A stretch of 32,518 bases of DNA from positions 1 through 32,518 of the forward strand of contig PLOC01000062.1 in the NCBI GenBank assembly GCA_003141955.1. Reading direction: 5' to 3'. Origin of the DNA: Chloroflexota bacterium. GTDB taxonomy: Bacteria > Chloroflexota > Limnocylindria > Limnocylindrales > CSP1-4. Position numbers and translations under genes: made by a program. The notes beneath the pieces are model-generated. The model did no database searches. It was not told the origin of the DNA and was given only the letters and a program-made list of their open reading frames with translations. Shown here one piece after another: positions 15,428 through 24,072 of the stretch (the stretch's first letter is position 1; each line of letters opens with the position of its first letter).

Positions 15428-16291
15428 ATGAGCTCTCTCCCTCCTGACGCGTCCAGCGCTCCTCAACCAGCGGACTCCGAGCCCGACGACGCGGCGGCAG
15501 TGCCGGCCTGGGCCGTGCCGGCCGTGCCACCACCGTGGGCCGGCACGGGCCAGGCTGCCCCCGGTGCCCAGCCGCCGGCATCCCAGCCGCCCGTTGATAC
15601 CGCCCCGGTCGAGCCGGCTCAGGCTCCCGCGACCGCCGGGCCGCCCGCATGGGCCCAGCCTGCGGCCGCCCCCCAGCAGTTCGGCCAGCCAGGCTACGGG
15701 CAGCCGGGCTGGGCCCAGGCGGCGGTCGCCCCTGTCGTCGCGCGCAGGCCGCTGTTCAACCGGCAGAAGTGGCTGCCCACCGTCGTCGTGGCGGCCCTCA
15801 TCGCCGGCGTCGTGCTGGGCGGCATCGGCCTGGACAAGGTCATAGCCGCGCCGAGCATCGGCACCGTGAACATCGGCGGCTCCGTGACGATGGTCGTCGC
15901 GCCCGGTTGGGTTCGCGTCGACACGAGCGACAACGGCGGCACTGTCGAGCTTCAGAAGGCCAACGTGCACCTCACGGTGGCGGCTGTGGCCTACTCCGGC
16001 ACGGCCAGCGCCGCCCTCCAGGAGGCGGAGCAGTCGATCTCATCGGGCGTGGCGCAGATCTCATTCGGTGACGAGCAGGACGGAACCATGTCCGGGCACG
16101 AAACGGCGATGGCCGGCTTCGAAGCGATCGTGACGGGCTCATCGGGATCGGGCACAGTCGACGGCGAGGTCATCTGCCTGATAGACGGCGGCTACGTGGT
16201 CGAGCTCGTGCCGGTCACTTCTCAAGGTGATCTCTCGGACATTGTCGATGACCTCAAGGCCATGATTTCGAGCATTGAGGTGGGTCAATGA
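15428..16291 (+). CDS. Membrane-anchored protein with Pro/Ala-rich head, unknown function
   Basis: A 287-residue protein. The first ~105 residues are Pro/Ala/Gln-rich and probably disordered (repeated PAWAxP and QFGQPGYGQPGW-type segments). One hydrophobic span follows at about residues 118-138 (WLPTVVVAALIAGVVLGGIGL), and the remaining ~145 residues are probably outside the cell. The outer part starts GTVNIGGSVTMVVAPGWVRV and ends with DLKAMISSIEVGQ, resembling small beta-sandwich lipoprotein-like domains (LpqN/DUF1795-like), though I cannot assign a family. An AAGGAGGAGGT ribosome-binding site gives a confident start. Its stop overlaps the next start in ATGA, so it is translationally coupled to the PrsW-like gene and probably works with it. 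Confidence 0.82.
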   Translation: MSSLPPDASSAPQPADSEPDDAAAVPAWAVPAVPPPWAGTGQAAPGAQPPASQPPVDTAPVEPAQAPATAGPPAWAQPAAAPQQFGQPGYGQPGWAQAAVAPVVARRPLFNRQKWLPTVVVAALIAGVVLGGIGLDKVIAAPSIGTVNIGGSVTMVVAPGWVRVDTSDNGGTVELQKANVHLTVAAVAYSGTASAALQEAEQSISSGVAQISFGDEQDGTMSGHETAMAGFEAIVTGSSGSGTVDGEVICLIDGGYVVELVPVTSQGDLSDIVDDLKAMISSIEVGQ

Positions 16292-17976
16292 GCTCCTCCG
16301 TCGCGCCGACCTCTCCCGGCCAGACCGCCGCCCCGCGCTGGGGCGTCCAGGCTTCTTTTGTCCAGCCGCGCCAGCCGGCCTTCTGGCTGTACCTCGTGCT
16401 GCTCGGCATCGGCAGCTATCTCTTCGTCGACGAGCAGTCGTTGTTCAGCCAGCTGCCCACCGCGCTGACCCTTGCCTGGGGCCTGGCCCTGCTCTATGCG
16501 ATCCCCGTCTTCCTGATCATCTATCGGCTCGACCTCTTCGAGCGTGAGCCCAAGCTGATGCTTGCGGCCGCGCTCGTCTGGGGCGGCGTCATCGCCGTGA
16601 GCCTGGCCGGCTACGCCAACGACGCCTGGCTCTCGGTCCTGGGCAAGGTCGCTCCCGCCGACTTCACGGCCGACTGGGGCGCGGCGGTCGTCGCGCCGGT
16701 CACGGAAGAGATACTCAAGCTGACCGGCGTCGTCGTCCTCTTCCTGATCGCCCCGGCCGAGTTCGACGGCGTGATGGACGGGTTCGTCTATGGCGCCATG
16801 ATCGGCCTGGGATTCACCGTGGTCGAGGATGTCTCCTACTTCATCAGCGCTACGGCGGCATTCGGGGGCGCGGATCAGACCGGGCCCGTCATCGACACTT
16901 TCCTCATCCGTGTCGTCGCCGGCGGTCTCTACAGCCACGTGCTGTTTGCCGGCCTGACCGGCATGGGCTTCGCCTACTTCGTGACGCGCCGGCAGGCCGG
17001 GTTGCCCAAGCGCCTGTTTGTATTTGGGGCGCTCGTCGTGGCCGGCGCCGGCGCGCACTTCGTCTGGGACTCGCCGTGGATGATGTCCGTCCTGGACGTA
17101 GCTCCCGGCGTTGACAAGCCGAGCACGTTCCAATGGATCGAGTACGGCTTGATCAAGGGCTTGCCCTTCCTCATCCTGCTGGTCCTGATGGTCCTCTTCG
17201 CCACCCGAAGCGAAGAGAAGAACTTCCGGGCGATCGTCGCACCGGAGCCCGACCCGGAGGTAATCACCGAGGCGGAGATCACATCCCTGGGCAGCCTGTG
17301 GTCCAGGCATGCGGCTCGTTCGGCGGCGGGACGTGTTCGCGGGCCGCTGGGATCGCGACTGACCGGACGGCTGCAGGCGGCCCAGATCGAATACGCGATG
17401 ATCCTGAGCCGAACCGACTCGCTTACCGATCCGACGCTCGAAGCCCAGCGATTGAAGATCCGGACGATCCGGGCGCAGCTCACCGCCGTGCAGTTCACGC
17501 CCGTTCCTGCCACTGCCGCCACTCCGATGGCGGCAACGCTGTATGCCGCTCCGGTGGCGGGAGTTCCGTATGCCGCTCCGGCGGCAGCGGCCCCTTATGC
17601 GGCCCCGATGGCCGCGCCCGTTATGGCCCCCGCCGCCGAACCCACGCTCCCGGCGGAGTCCACGCCCGAGCCCGCCGCGACATCCGCAACGGCCGCACCC
17701 CCGGCAGCGCCCCAGTCGCAACCGCAGCCCCAACCCGCACCGGCACCGATCGTTTCGGCGCCGCCTGCGCCCCCGGCCTGGGCTCCGACCCACCTCGTGC
17801 CACCAGGCGGCTTGGCCGCGTGGAACGCTCCCGACCCATCGAGCCCGCCCCTCCTCATCCTGCCGGAGCGCCTCGAACTGGTCGTGGAGTCGCGCGCGGG
17901 GGCCTGGGCGCTCGTTCGAGCCATCAACGGCTGGCGTGGCTGGGTGGATGGCCGCCGGCTCATCGATCGCGTATGA
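16288..17976 (+). CDS. PrsW-like intramembrane protease with SH3-like C-terminus
   Basis: A 562-residue protein. About residues 28-310 form a multi-span PrsW domain. It holds the catalytic EE-x2-K motif (E140, E141, K144 in PVTEEILK), H217 in LYSHVLFAG and H257/D261 in HFVWD, all expected for this metalloprotease class. PrsW of Bacillus cleaves the anti-sigma factor RsiW. A Pro/Ala-rich linker of roughly 150 residues follows, with repeated YAAP units. The last ~40 residues (LELVVESRAGAWALVRAINGWRGWVDGRRLI) look like a bacterial SH3 domain, which commonly binds cell-wall peptide. The start overlaps the previous stop by four bases. No sigma/anti-sigma gene pair is adjacent; the co-encoded membrane protein is one possible substrate or partner. 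Confidence 0.88.
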   Translation: MSSSVAPTSPGQTAAPRWGVQASFVQPRQPAFWLYLVLLGIGSYLFVDEQSLFSQLPTALTLAWGLALLYAIPVFLIIYRLDLFEREPKLMLAAALVWGGVIAVSLAGYANDAWLSVLGKVAPADFTADWGAAVVAPVTEEILKLTGVVVLFLIAPAEFDGVMDGFVYGAMIGLGFTVVEDVSYFISATAAFGGADQTGPVIDTFLIRVVAGGLYSHVLFAGLTGMGFAYFVTRRQAGLPKRLFVFGALVVAGAGAHFVWDSPWMMSVLDVAPGVDKPSTFQWIEYGLIKGLPFLILLVLMVLFATRSEEKNFRAIVAPEPDPEVITEAEITSLGSLWSRHAARSAAGRVRGPLGSRLTGRLQAAQIEYAMILSRTDSLTDPTLEAQRLKIRTIRAQLTAVQFTPVPATAATPMAATLYAAPVAGVPYAAPAAAAPYAAPMAAPVMAPAAEPTLPAESTPEPAATSATAAPPAAPQSQPQPQPAPAPIVSAPPAPPAWAPTHLVPPGGLAAWNAPDPSSPPLLILPERLELVVESRAGAWALVRAINGWRGWVDGRRLIDRV

Positions 17977-18204
17977 GACTCGGCGGCGGCCCTTCGCCCG
18001 GCCGGTCCTTCAGTCCGAGGCGGGCTGGACGCGACGCATCGGCAGCCTGAGGGCTCATCAGGCCCAGCGGCCCGTCCGCGAACCAGCTCCGGCTCAAGCC
18101 GGGGTCGGCCGCTCGCGGGATTGCCAGCCACGGCCCTGACGACCAAGGCCGCCGCCACCCGCGGCAGACCAGGAGGCCGCGGAACGCTCACGGGTCACAT
18201 TGTG

Positions 18205-18226
18205 GACCAGCACACCGCCGCTGGTC
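18205..18226 (+). other. Hairpin between convergent genes, possible terminator
   Basis: GACCAGC and GCTGGTC form a 7-bp stem with an 8-base loop. It is followed at once by TCTGACTTCAGA, a second small hairpin. It lies between the convergent PrsW-like and ackA genes. No T-tract follows on either strand, so a terminator role is uncertain. The rest of 17977-18271 shows no gene. Confidence 0.3.
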
Positions 18227-18271
18227 TGACTTCAGACGCGCCCGCAACGTCGTGTCCCGGGCGCCCGATTG

Positions 18272-19519
18272 TCAGGGTGCCATGAGAAGAGGCGACGGCG
18301 CTGCCGACTCGGCGATGACGCGCATCGTCTCGCGCGCGATCATCCGCTCCTCGTTCGTCGGGATGAGCAGCACCCGCACGCGACTGGACGCTGTCGCGAT
18401 GTCGACCGCCCGCCCTCGCTCGCTCGCGTTCTTCGCCTCGTCGAGTTCCACGCCGAGGAACCCGAGATGGCGGCACGCGCGTTCCCGCACGACAGGGCTG
18501 TTCTCGCCGATGCCGGCCGTGAACACGATCGCGTCGAGCCCGCCCATGGCCGCCGCGTACGCGCCGACGTACTTGCGGATGCGATAGCAGAACACCTCCA
18601 GGGCGAGCGCTGCCCTCGCGTGACCCTTGCTCGCCGCGTCCTCGATGTCACGCATGTCGCTCGAGAGCCCGGACACGCCCAGCAGGCCGCTCTCCTTGTT
18701 GATGATCCGGTCGATGTCCGACGCCGGCGCGTCGAGCCGGCGGGCGAGGTACACGAGGATGGCCGGGTCGAGGTCGCCCGAGCGCGTGCCCATGACGAGG
18801 CCCTCGGTCGGGGTCAGCCCCATGCTCGTGTCGACGGCCCGGCCGCCGGAAATGGCGGTCATGCTGCAGCCGTTGCCCAGGTGGCACGTGACGATCCGCG
18901 ACGCCTCCGGCGCGATGCCCTGCTTCGCGAGCATGTCGAGCGCGATGCCGGCCACGTACTGGTGGGACGTGCCGTGGAACCCGTATCGCCGCACGCCGAA
19001 CGCCGTGTAGTAGTCGTAGGGGAGCGCATAGATGAAGGCGCAATCGGGGATCGTCGCGTGGAAGGCCGTGTCGAACACGGCGACCTGCGGAATGCCCGGC
19101 ATGAGCCGCATGCAGGCGCGGATGCCGGCGAGGTTGGGCGGGTTGTGGAGCGGCGCGAGCTGGCTCACCTTCTCGACTTCGGCGAGGACCTCATCGGTGA
19201 TGAGCGTCGGCTGGACGAACTTCTCGCCCCCGTGGACGACGCGGTGCCCGACCGCGGCGATCTCGTCGATCCGCTTCACGGCGCCCTTCTCCGGGTCGGT
19301 GAGGAGCGCGAACACCCGGTCCATCGCCTCGTCGTGGTTGTTCATCTCTGTCTCGAACGCGATCTTCCCGGCGAGCTTCGTCTCTGCGACGATCTGGCCG
19401 CATCGCTGGGCGACGCCGATGCACTCGGCGAGGCCCTTCGCGACGACCTCCTCGGTGTGCGCGTCGATGAGCTGGTACTTGAGCGACGAGCTGCCGCTGT
19501 TGAGCACGAGGATCTTCAT
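18272..19519 (-). CDS. ackA: Acetate kinase
   Basis: A 415-residue acetate kinase that converts acetyl phosphate and ADP to acetate and ATP, in the cytoplasm. Motifs in order are LNSGSSSLKYQL at the N-terminus, VGHRVVHGGEKF, VFDTAFHATIP, RYGFHGTSHQYV, CHLGNGCSM, MGLTPTEGLVMGTRSGDLDP and FTAGIGENS. All are standard for AckA, and the length is normal (~400). It lies 96 bases downstream of pta on the same strand, forming the usual acetyl-CoA to acetate pair. No strong ribosome-binding site is seen before the ATG. Confidence 0.97.
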   Translation of the reverse strand: MKILVLNSGSSSLKYQLIDAHTEEVVAKGLAECIGVAQRCGQIVAETKLAGKIAFETEMNNHDEAMDRVFALLTDPEKGAVKRIDEIAAVGHRVVHGGEKFVQPTLITDEVLAEVEKVSQLAPLHNPPNLAGIRACMRLMPGIPQVAVFDTAFHATIPDCAFIYALPYDYYTAFGVRRYGFHGTSHQYVAGIALDMLAKQGIAPEASRIVTCHLGNGCSMTAISGGRAVDTSMGLTPTEGLVMGTRSGDLDPAILVYLARRLDAPASDIDRIINKESGLLGVSGLSSDMRDIEDAASKGHARAALALEVFCYRIRKYVGAYAAAMGGLDAIVFTAGIGENSPVVRERACRHLGFLGVELDEAKNASERGRAVDIATASSRVRVLLIPTNEERMIARETMRVIAESAAPSPLLMAP

Positions 19520-19615
19520 TCGGTGTTCTACCCACTTGTCCTGCTGCTGACCTTCGCTCGTTCCACCCGGATCGCGCCGGAGGCGGAACGCGATCGGGTC
19601 GCCTCGCCGGGATCG

Positions 19616-20617
19616 CTACTGCGTCGCCTGTACCGCCGTGATGGCAGCCACGTTCACGATGTCGAACGCGTCGCACCCCCGCGAGAGGTCGTTCACCGGA
19701 CTGCGCAGGCCCTGGAGGACAGGGCCGTATGCCTTGGCCTTCGCGAGCCGCTCGGTGAGCTTGTACGCGATGTTCCCGGAGTTGAGGTCCGGGAAGATGA
19801 GCACGTTCGCCTTCCCGGCCACCGGGCTGCCGGGCGCCTTCTTCTTGCCGATCCACTCGACGAGCGCGGCGTCGCCCTGGAGCTCGCCGTCGAGCGCGAG
19901 GTCCGGTCGCCGTTCCTTCGCTATCCGGGTCGCCTCGACGACCTTGTCAACGATCGGGTCCCTGGCACTGCCCTTGGTCGAGAGCGACAGCATCGCGACG
20001 CGCGGCTCGAACCCGAGCAGGCTCCGCATGGTATCCGCGCTCTGGATCGCGATCTCCGCAAGCTGCTCGGCGTCGGGGTTGATGACGAGGCCGCAGTCGG
20101 CGTAGATGAACGCACCGTCCTCGCCGTACTCGCAATCCGGAACGATCATGACGAAGAACGCCGAGACCAGCCCGCGGTTCGGGGCGGTGCCGAGGACCTG
20201 GAGCGCCGGCCGAATCGTGTCGGCGGTGGAGTGGGTCGCTCCCGAGACCTGTCCGTCCGCCTCTCCCTCGTGCACCATGAGGCAGCCGAAGAACAGCGGG
20301 TCGAGGACGAGCTGCGCCGCCTTCTCCTCCGTCATCCCCTTGTGTCGACGGAGATCAAGGAGCGTGCCGGCAAACCGGTCGCGCTCGGGCGAGGCTGCTG
20401 GATCGACGATCCGGCATCGGCTGATGTCCGCGCCGGCCTCCTTCGCCGCGGCCTCGATCTTCCAGAGCGGGCTCACTAGGACGACCTCTGCGAGGCCCTC
20501 CTTTACGATCCGCTCGGCCGCGGCCACCGTCCGGACGTCGTCAGCCTCCGGCAGCACGACGGTCTTGTGCGCCGCGCGTGCCCGGGCGTAAACGGTCTCC
20601 ATGACGTTGGACGTCAT
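19616..20617 (-). CDS. pta: Phosphate acetyltransferase
   Basis: A 333-residue phosphotransacetylase that converts acetyl-CoA and phosphate to acetyl phosphate and CoA, feeding AckA. It is the short single-domain form, without the N-terminal regulatory domains of E. coli Pta. Family marks are [69 protein letters not shown] and [15 protein letters not shown]. The frame stays open to 20710, so the start is uncertain. I chose ATG 20617 because the family usually begins 10-20 residues before KTVVLPE and TGAGG directly precedes it; 20602 and an upstream ATG at 20710 are alternatives. It is the first gene of a pta-ackA operon. Confidence 0.95.
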   Translation of the reverse strand: MTSNVMETVYARARAAHKTVVLPEADDVRTVAAAERIVKEGLAEVVLVSPLWKIEAAAKEAGADISRCRIVDPAASPERDRFAGTLLDLRRHKGMTEEKAAQLVLDPLFFGCLMVHEGEADGQVSGATHSTADTIRPALQVLGTAPNRGLVSAFFVMIVPDCEYGEDGAFIYADCGLVINPDAEQLAEIAIQSADTMRSLLGFEPRVAMLSLSTKGSARDPIVDKVVEATRIAKERRPDLALDGELQGDAALVEWIGKKKAPGSPVAGKANVLIFPDLNSGNIAYKLTERLAKAKAYGPVLQGLRSPVNDLSRGCDAFDIVNVAAITAVQATQ

Positions 20618-21036
20618 CCTCAAGCCCATTCCTGGTGCGGTTGTGTCGTTCGCGCGTCCGGCGCGGAGTCCGGCGACGCGGACGGCCGCTTCGTCGGTCG
20701 GCTTGGCCATCCGTATGCGAACCGACGAACCGTCGCGCAGGTTGCGTCGATGTCGCCGGGTGAGTAGGTCGTGCTCATGCCGCCGCCTTCGTCTAGTGGA
20801 TGGAGCGGGCCTGCGGAGGCCCGACTTCGGCGCCCCCTGCGTGGGAGTGGCTTGCAGGGGACGTCCACGATCTGATGGGAGCTTCGGCGATTCGGAGCGT
20901 CGGCGAGTAGGGCCAATGTGCGCCCGCTGCGGGCCGTTGGTCCCGAGCCTGCTGGACGGGCAGGGGGCCGAAAGACCAGACCCGCGACTGTGCAGGCTGC
21001 CTCAGGAGGCGCCCCGAGCCTCTCTCGGGACGGCGC
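20618..21036 (-). other. Upstream region of pta, 419 bases, no secure gene
   Basis: This separates the frameshifted membrane gene from pta. A 52-codon minus-strand frame (20620-20778, starting MSTTYSPG) ends two bases before the pta ATG as TGAGGATG, an arrangement compatible with translational coupling. It has no recognisable family and only a weak ribosome-binding site, so I do not call it as a gene. No clear promoter was found. Confidence 0.35.
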
Positions 21037-21739
21037 TCAGGAGCGCGGCGACCCGGATGCCAGGCCGGCCAGATACGGCAGGATCTGATCCGGCCTCAGG
21101 ACCGAGGCCCAGGGCGCCCGGTCCCCCTCGTGGGGGGCCGTCACGACCGCGGCGTAGACGTTCACCACGAAGTTGCGATCGTCCGAGCCCAAGTGGGTGC
21201 CGTCCGCTGCCGAGCCGAGGCGAGTCTTCCGACTGGGAAGCTCGAGCGGCATCCACTCGCCCTCGACGTCGACTTCCCAGCGATCGCCGAAGCGGCCGAC
21301 CGAGCCGACGCCTGGGGCTCGGCGGCAGACAACCGCGCCGAAGCGGCCCACGGCCACCTGCGGCGCTACGCACCCGTTGGTAAGGGCGAGCGGGGCGAAG
21401 GGCGTGTCATACCCCAGTCCGCCGGCGGCCACTCGCCGGAGGACGCTGGAGCGCGGCTCCAGGGCGATCCGGAACGCGTCGAGCAGCCGGGCGATGCCGG
21501 CGGTGGCCAGGCTGAGCGGTATCGTGGCGATCGTCGCCACTGCGAGCGCGAAGACCGCGCTGCCGCTTGAAGAGATTTCGGCCCGAGAGGAGGAGGCGGG
21601 TGACGGTCGGCGTGGCCAGGGCCACATACGCGAGAGTCGCGGCGATCGAGAGCCAGCCGGCGCCGAGGACCGTCAACTCCACCGGGTTGGCCCGGTGGCT
21701 GGTCGAAGTGCGAGGGGCCTGAGGGGCGGCCTGAGTCAT
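21037..21739 (-). pseudogene. Frameshifted hypothetical membrane protein
   Basis: Two minus-strand frames join into one protein. ATG 21739 (MTQAAPQAPRTSTSHRANP) has AGGA upstream and reads through a hydrophobic span (VLGAGWLSIAATLAYVALA) to about LLLSGRNLF. The sense then moves to a second frame at about 21555-21585, continuing with GSAVFALAVATIATIPLSL (a second span) and a soluble ~130-residue domain to the stop at 21037. The total length of 703 bases is 3n+1, as expected for one extra base. The soluble part contains RFGDRWEVDVEGEWMPLELP and NVYAAVVTAPHEG; I do not recognise the family. Both halves are protein-like, so either the gene broke recently or the base is a sequencing/assembly error. 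Confidence 0.6.
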
Positions 21740-22080
21740 GCTGCGATCCTGCGCCCGCAGGGCCGGGGAAGCACTACGTGCCATGACCAGTTGCCCGTTG
21801 TCACCGCGTCCGGAGCCGGTGCGTGGGCGCACCTCCCGATGGAACTGGTCCCTGTTGGGCCCATCGGAGCCGTGAGCGGAGAAGGGGAACGGTTCGATGC
21901 GGTCTGGTGCAGTCCGGCGAACCACGCCACTCCACCGCCGTAAGGCGGCCCGACAGGTCCGCCGGCATCGCCCCCCGGACGTGGTCCTGGGTGCCATGAC
22001 GCCCGTACCATTGCCCCCTCCCCCCGGCCGTCCCATTGTCCCGGATAGGACGGGCTCGTGTGCCCGCGGAGGTATCAGAG
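21740..22080 (+). other. Divergent intergenic region, 341 bases
   Basis: This should hold promoters for both the leftward membrane gene and the rightward SH3 protein. The only clear signal is GGAGGT at 22068-22073, the ribosome-binding site for TTG 22081. No -10/-35 pair convinced me. Confidence 0.35.
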
Positions 22081-24072
22081 TTGTCGAAGAAGCGCGTTCG
22101 CGGGCTCCACGCCAGCTGGCTTGTGGCGTCGCCGTTCGCGCTGCTCCTGCTCGCTCTGGCGGTCGGCACCGCCACTGCCAACCACCAGCAGGGCCACCTC
22201 TCCGATCCCTCCGTTGCTCCGCGCCAGGTCGCCGCCGGCGCAACCGTCACCGTCGCGGTGACCTTCACCGACGGCACCGGGGCTGCGCCGAAGGCCGTGG
22301 CGGTGGCGGTGGATCGGACGGTCTCGCCGATGACCGCCGGCTCCGGCTCGTTCCAGACGGGCGTGCACTACGAGACCACCGTTGCGCCGACCGCCGGTCG
22401 GCATGCCATCATCTTCACCGCAACCGACGCCGGGGGCGACAGGGAGACCATCTGGGCGGGCTATATCCAGGTCGAGGGCGGCGATACGCCGGAGCCCAGC
22501 GCCGACGCCACGGTCGCTCCCACCAGGTCGCCCACGCCCGAACCGACCGCCAGGAGCACGCCCGCTCCCACGCCGGTGGCCGGCGGCGGAGGGACTGGTG
22601 GTAAGGGGAAGAGCGGCTCCGGCGATGACGGCGGAGGCGCCACTCCGGCGCCGGGCGGCGGCTCGCCGGTCCCGAGCGCGACTCCGGCGCAGAGCAGCGG
22701 AGCCTCACCCGATCCCACCGGCACCGCCCAGACCGGCCGGAATCCCGGCGCCGCGACCACGAGCGGGCCGAGTGCCGGCGGGCAGGATGGAAATGAGGAG
22801 CCGGCCTGCAGCACCGATCCCAGCGCCGGCGACGGCCAGACGATCGACCCGTCAACCGAGTTGGCCGCCGGGAGCAATGGCGCCGCAGGAGCAGTCGACG
22901 AATCGCAGGGTCCGATCGTCGGGGGCTACGGGCAGGCCGGGATCGATCTTCTGGCCAGCTACCACGCCTCACTGCCGGCGCTGCTCGTCGAGCTGGTGCC
23001 GACGATCGCCACGGCGACGACCGGCGGCTTGGCCTGGGCCGCTTTCGTGATCTTCGGCAAGCGCCGGCGCGATGGAGACGATCCCGAGCCAGACCTGCGC
23101 TTGGCCGCCGCGGCGGCCACCGGGGTTGACACGGGCGCCGCTCAGGGGCTGCGGGTCGTCGACGAGTCGCAGTTGCCGCGCTGGCGCCGGCCGTCGCTGC
23201 AACAGGTCCGCAGGACCGATCCGCTTCGCGTGGTTGCCGAGGCACCGACCATGTCCTTCGCCGGCGCCGGCGTGCGGCCGCTGGAGAGCTACGAGCGCCG
23301 CTACATTCGGTATCGCCTGGTTCGGCTGCTGAACTGCCCGGATGAGGTCCGCGCCTCCGAGATCGGCATTCTCGATCGCGGCGACGAGGTCCAGCTCCTG
23401 GAGCGGCTGGGCGTCTACTGGCGAGTTCTCTGCCCCGACGGGCGAACGGGCTGGGTGCACAGGATGACCCTGTCAGCGCCGGCGTCGGAAGACGCGTCCG
23501 AGGCCGCCGAGGCCGTCGAGGCAGTCGAGCCGGCATGCGAGCCGGACTTCGACCCAGTCGAGCCTGTCTGCGAGACGTCCGAGGCACCAGTCGAGACGGC
23601 GGCCGCGGCGCCGGAGACGAATGTCGATTGTCTCCTGGAGGTCTACATGCGGGCCCGGAGCGACGTCCTGCACTCGGCCGAGGAAGTCGAGGCGGTCGGT
23701 GCGACCGAGGTCGAGCCCGAGCCGGAAGTCCAGCCGACCGTTGCGGTCGAGCCCAAGCCGGCAGTCGGGCCGGCGGTCGCCGCGCTGGCTCGCGACTATC
23801 TGGAACGAGCCGGATTTGCCGTCGTGGGTCCCGAACCGGCGGCCCAGCCCGCAGCCGTGCGCGCAGTAGAGGGCTCCGTCGAGCCGGTCGCCGAGCCCGC
23901 GGTCGGCATGGCGGCCGCTACCGCCCCGGTCGGCCCGCCTTCGAGCGACGTGGCTCCAGCCGCAGAACAAGAACGTGCTGATGGGCGATATTCGGGACAT
24001 AGGACCGGGGATAGCCGTAAGGCCTCAGCCGCGTCCCTGCCTGGTACCAGATCACATCGCCCTTCGCGGTGA
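22081..24072 (+). CDS. Secreted, membrane-anchored SH3-domain protein, unknown role
   Basis: A 663-residue protein. TTG 22081 follows GGAGGT by seven bases and opens a signal peptide (SKKRVRGLHASW, then VASPFALLLLALAVGTATA). A beta-rich region to ~residue 135 contains ATVTVAVTFTDGTG and TAGRHAIIFTATDAGG. It is followed by a long Thr/Pro/Gly-rich stretch, a membrane span at ~300-328 ending in KRRR, an SH3-like domain at ~400-465 (GILDRGDEVQLLERLGVYWRVL, GRTGWVHRMTL), and an acidic, Glu/Pro/Val-rich tail. The order implies an outside N-terminal domain and an SH3 domain placed inside, which is unusual. The last ~50 residues are encoded antisense to the methyltransferase C-terminus and look like non-selected sequence. 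Confidence 0.8.
   Translation: MSKKRVRGLHASWLVASPFALLLLALAVGTATANHQQGHLSDPSVAPRQVAAGATVTVAVTFTDGTGAAPKAVAVAVDRTVSPMTAGSGSFQTGVHYETTVAPTAGRHAIIFTATDAGGDRETIWAGYIQVEGGDTPEPSADATVAPTRSPTPEPTARSTPAPTPVAGGGGTGGKGKSGSGDDGGGATPAPGGGSPVPSATPAQSSGASPDPTGTAQTGRNPGAATTSGPSAGGQDGNEEPACSTDPSAGDGQTIDPSTELAAGSNGAAGAVDESQGPIVGGYGQAGIDLLASYHASLPALLVELVPTIATATTGGLAWAAFVIFGKRRRDGDDPEPDLRLAAAAATGVDTGAAQGLRVVDESQLPRWRRPSLQQVRRTDPLRVVAEAPTMSFAGAGVRPLESYERRYIRYRLVRLLNCPDEVRASEIGILDRGDEVQLLERLGVYWRVLCPDGRTGWVHRMTLSAPASEDASEAAEAVEAVEPACEPDFDPVEPVCETSEAPVETAAAAPETNVDCLLEVYMRARSDVLHSAEEVEAVGATEVEPEPEVQPTVAVEPKPAVGPAVAALARDYLERAGFAVVGPEPAAQPAAVRAVEGSVEPVAEPAVGMAAATAPVGPPSSDVAPAAEQERADGRYSGHRTGDSRKASAASLPGTRSHRPSR

Noticed and set aside
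17540-17640. Possible short tandem DNA repeat in the PrsW-like gene
   Set aside because: The repeated TATGCCGCTCCG-type units encode an Ala/Pro linker and vary in length. They are low-complexity coding sequence rather than a CRISPR or VNTR of note.
18269-20479. 736-codon plus-strand open frame opposite ackA and pta
   Set aside because: It spans two confidently identified minus-strand genes and their gap. Its His/Arg/Asp-rich composition is typical of antisense frames.
20620-20778. 52-codon minus-strand frame ending two bases before pta
   Set aside because: The TGAGGATG junction is suggestive, but composition becomes Pro/Ser/Arg-rich like a shadow frame. No family or good ribosome-binding site was seen.
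20784-20840. tRNA-Glu-like sequence beginning GCCTTCGTCTAGTGG
   Set aside because: The first ~15 bases resemble a tRNA 5' end and a GGGCC/GGCCC hairpin follows, but the loop has six bases and there is no T arm or matching acceptor strand.
21755-24072. Minus-strand Arg/Pro-rich open frames opposite the SH3 protein
   Set aside because: They overlap a gene with signal peptide, SH3-like domain and ribosome-binding site, and show no motif of their own.
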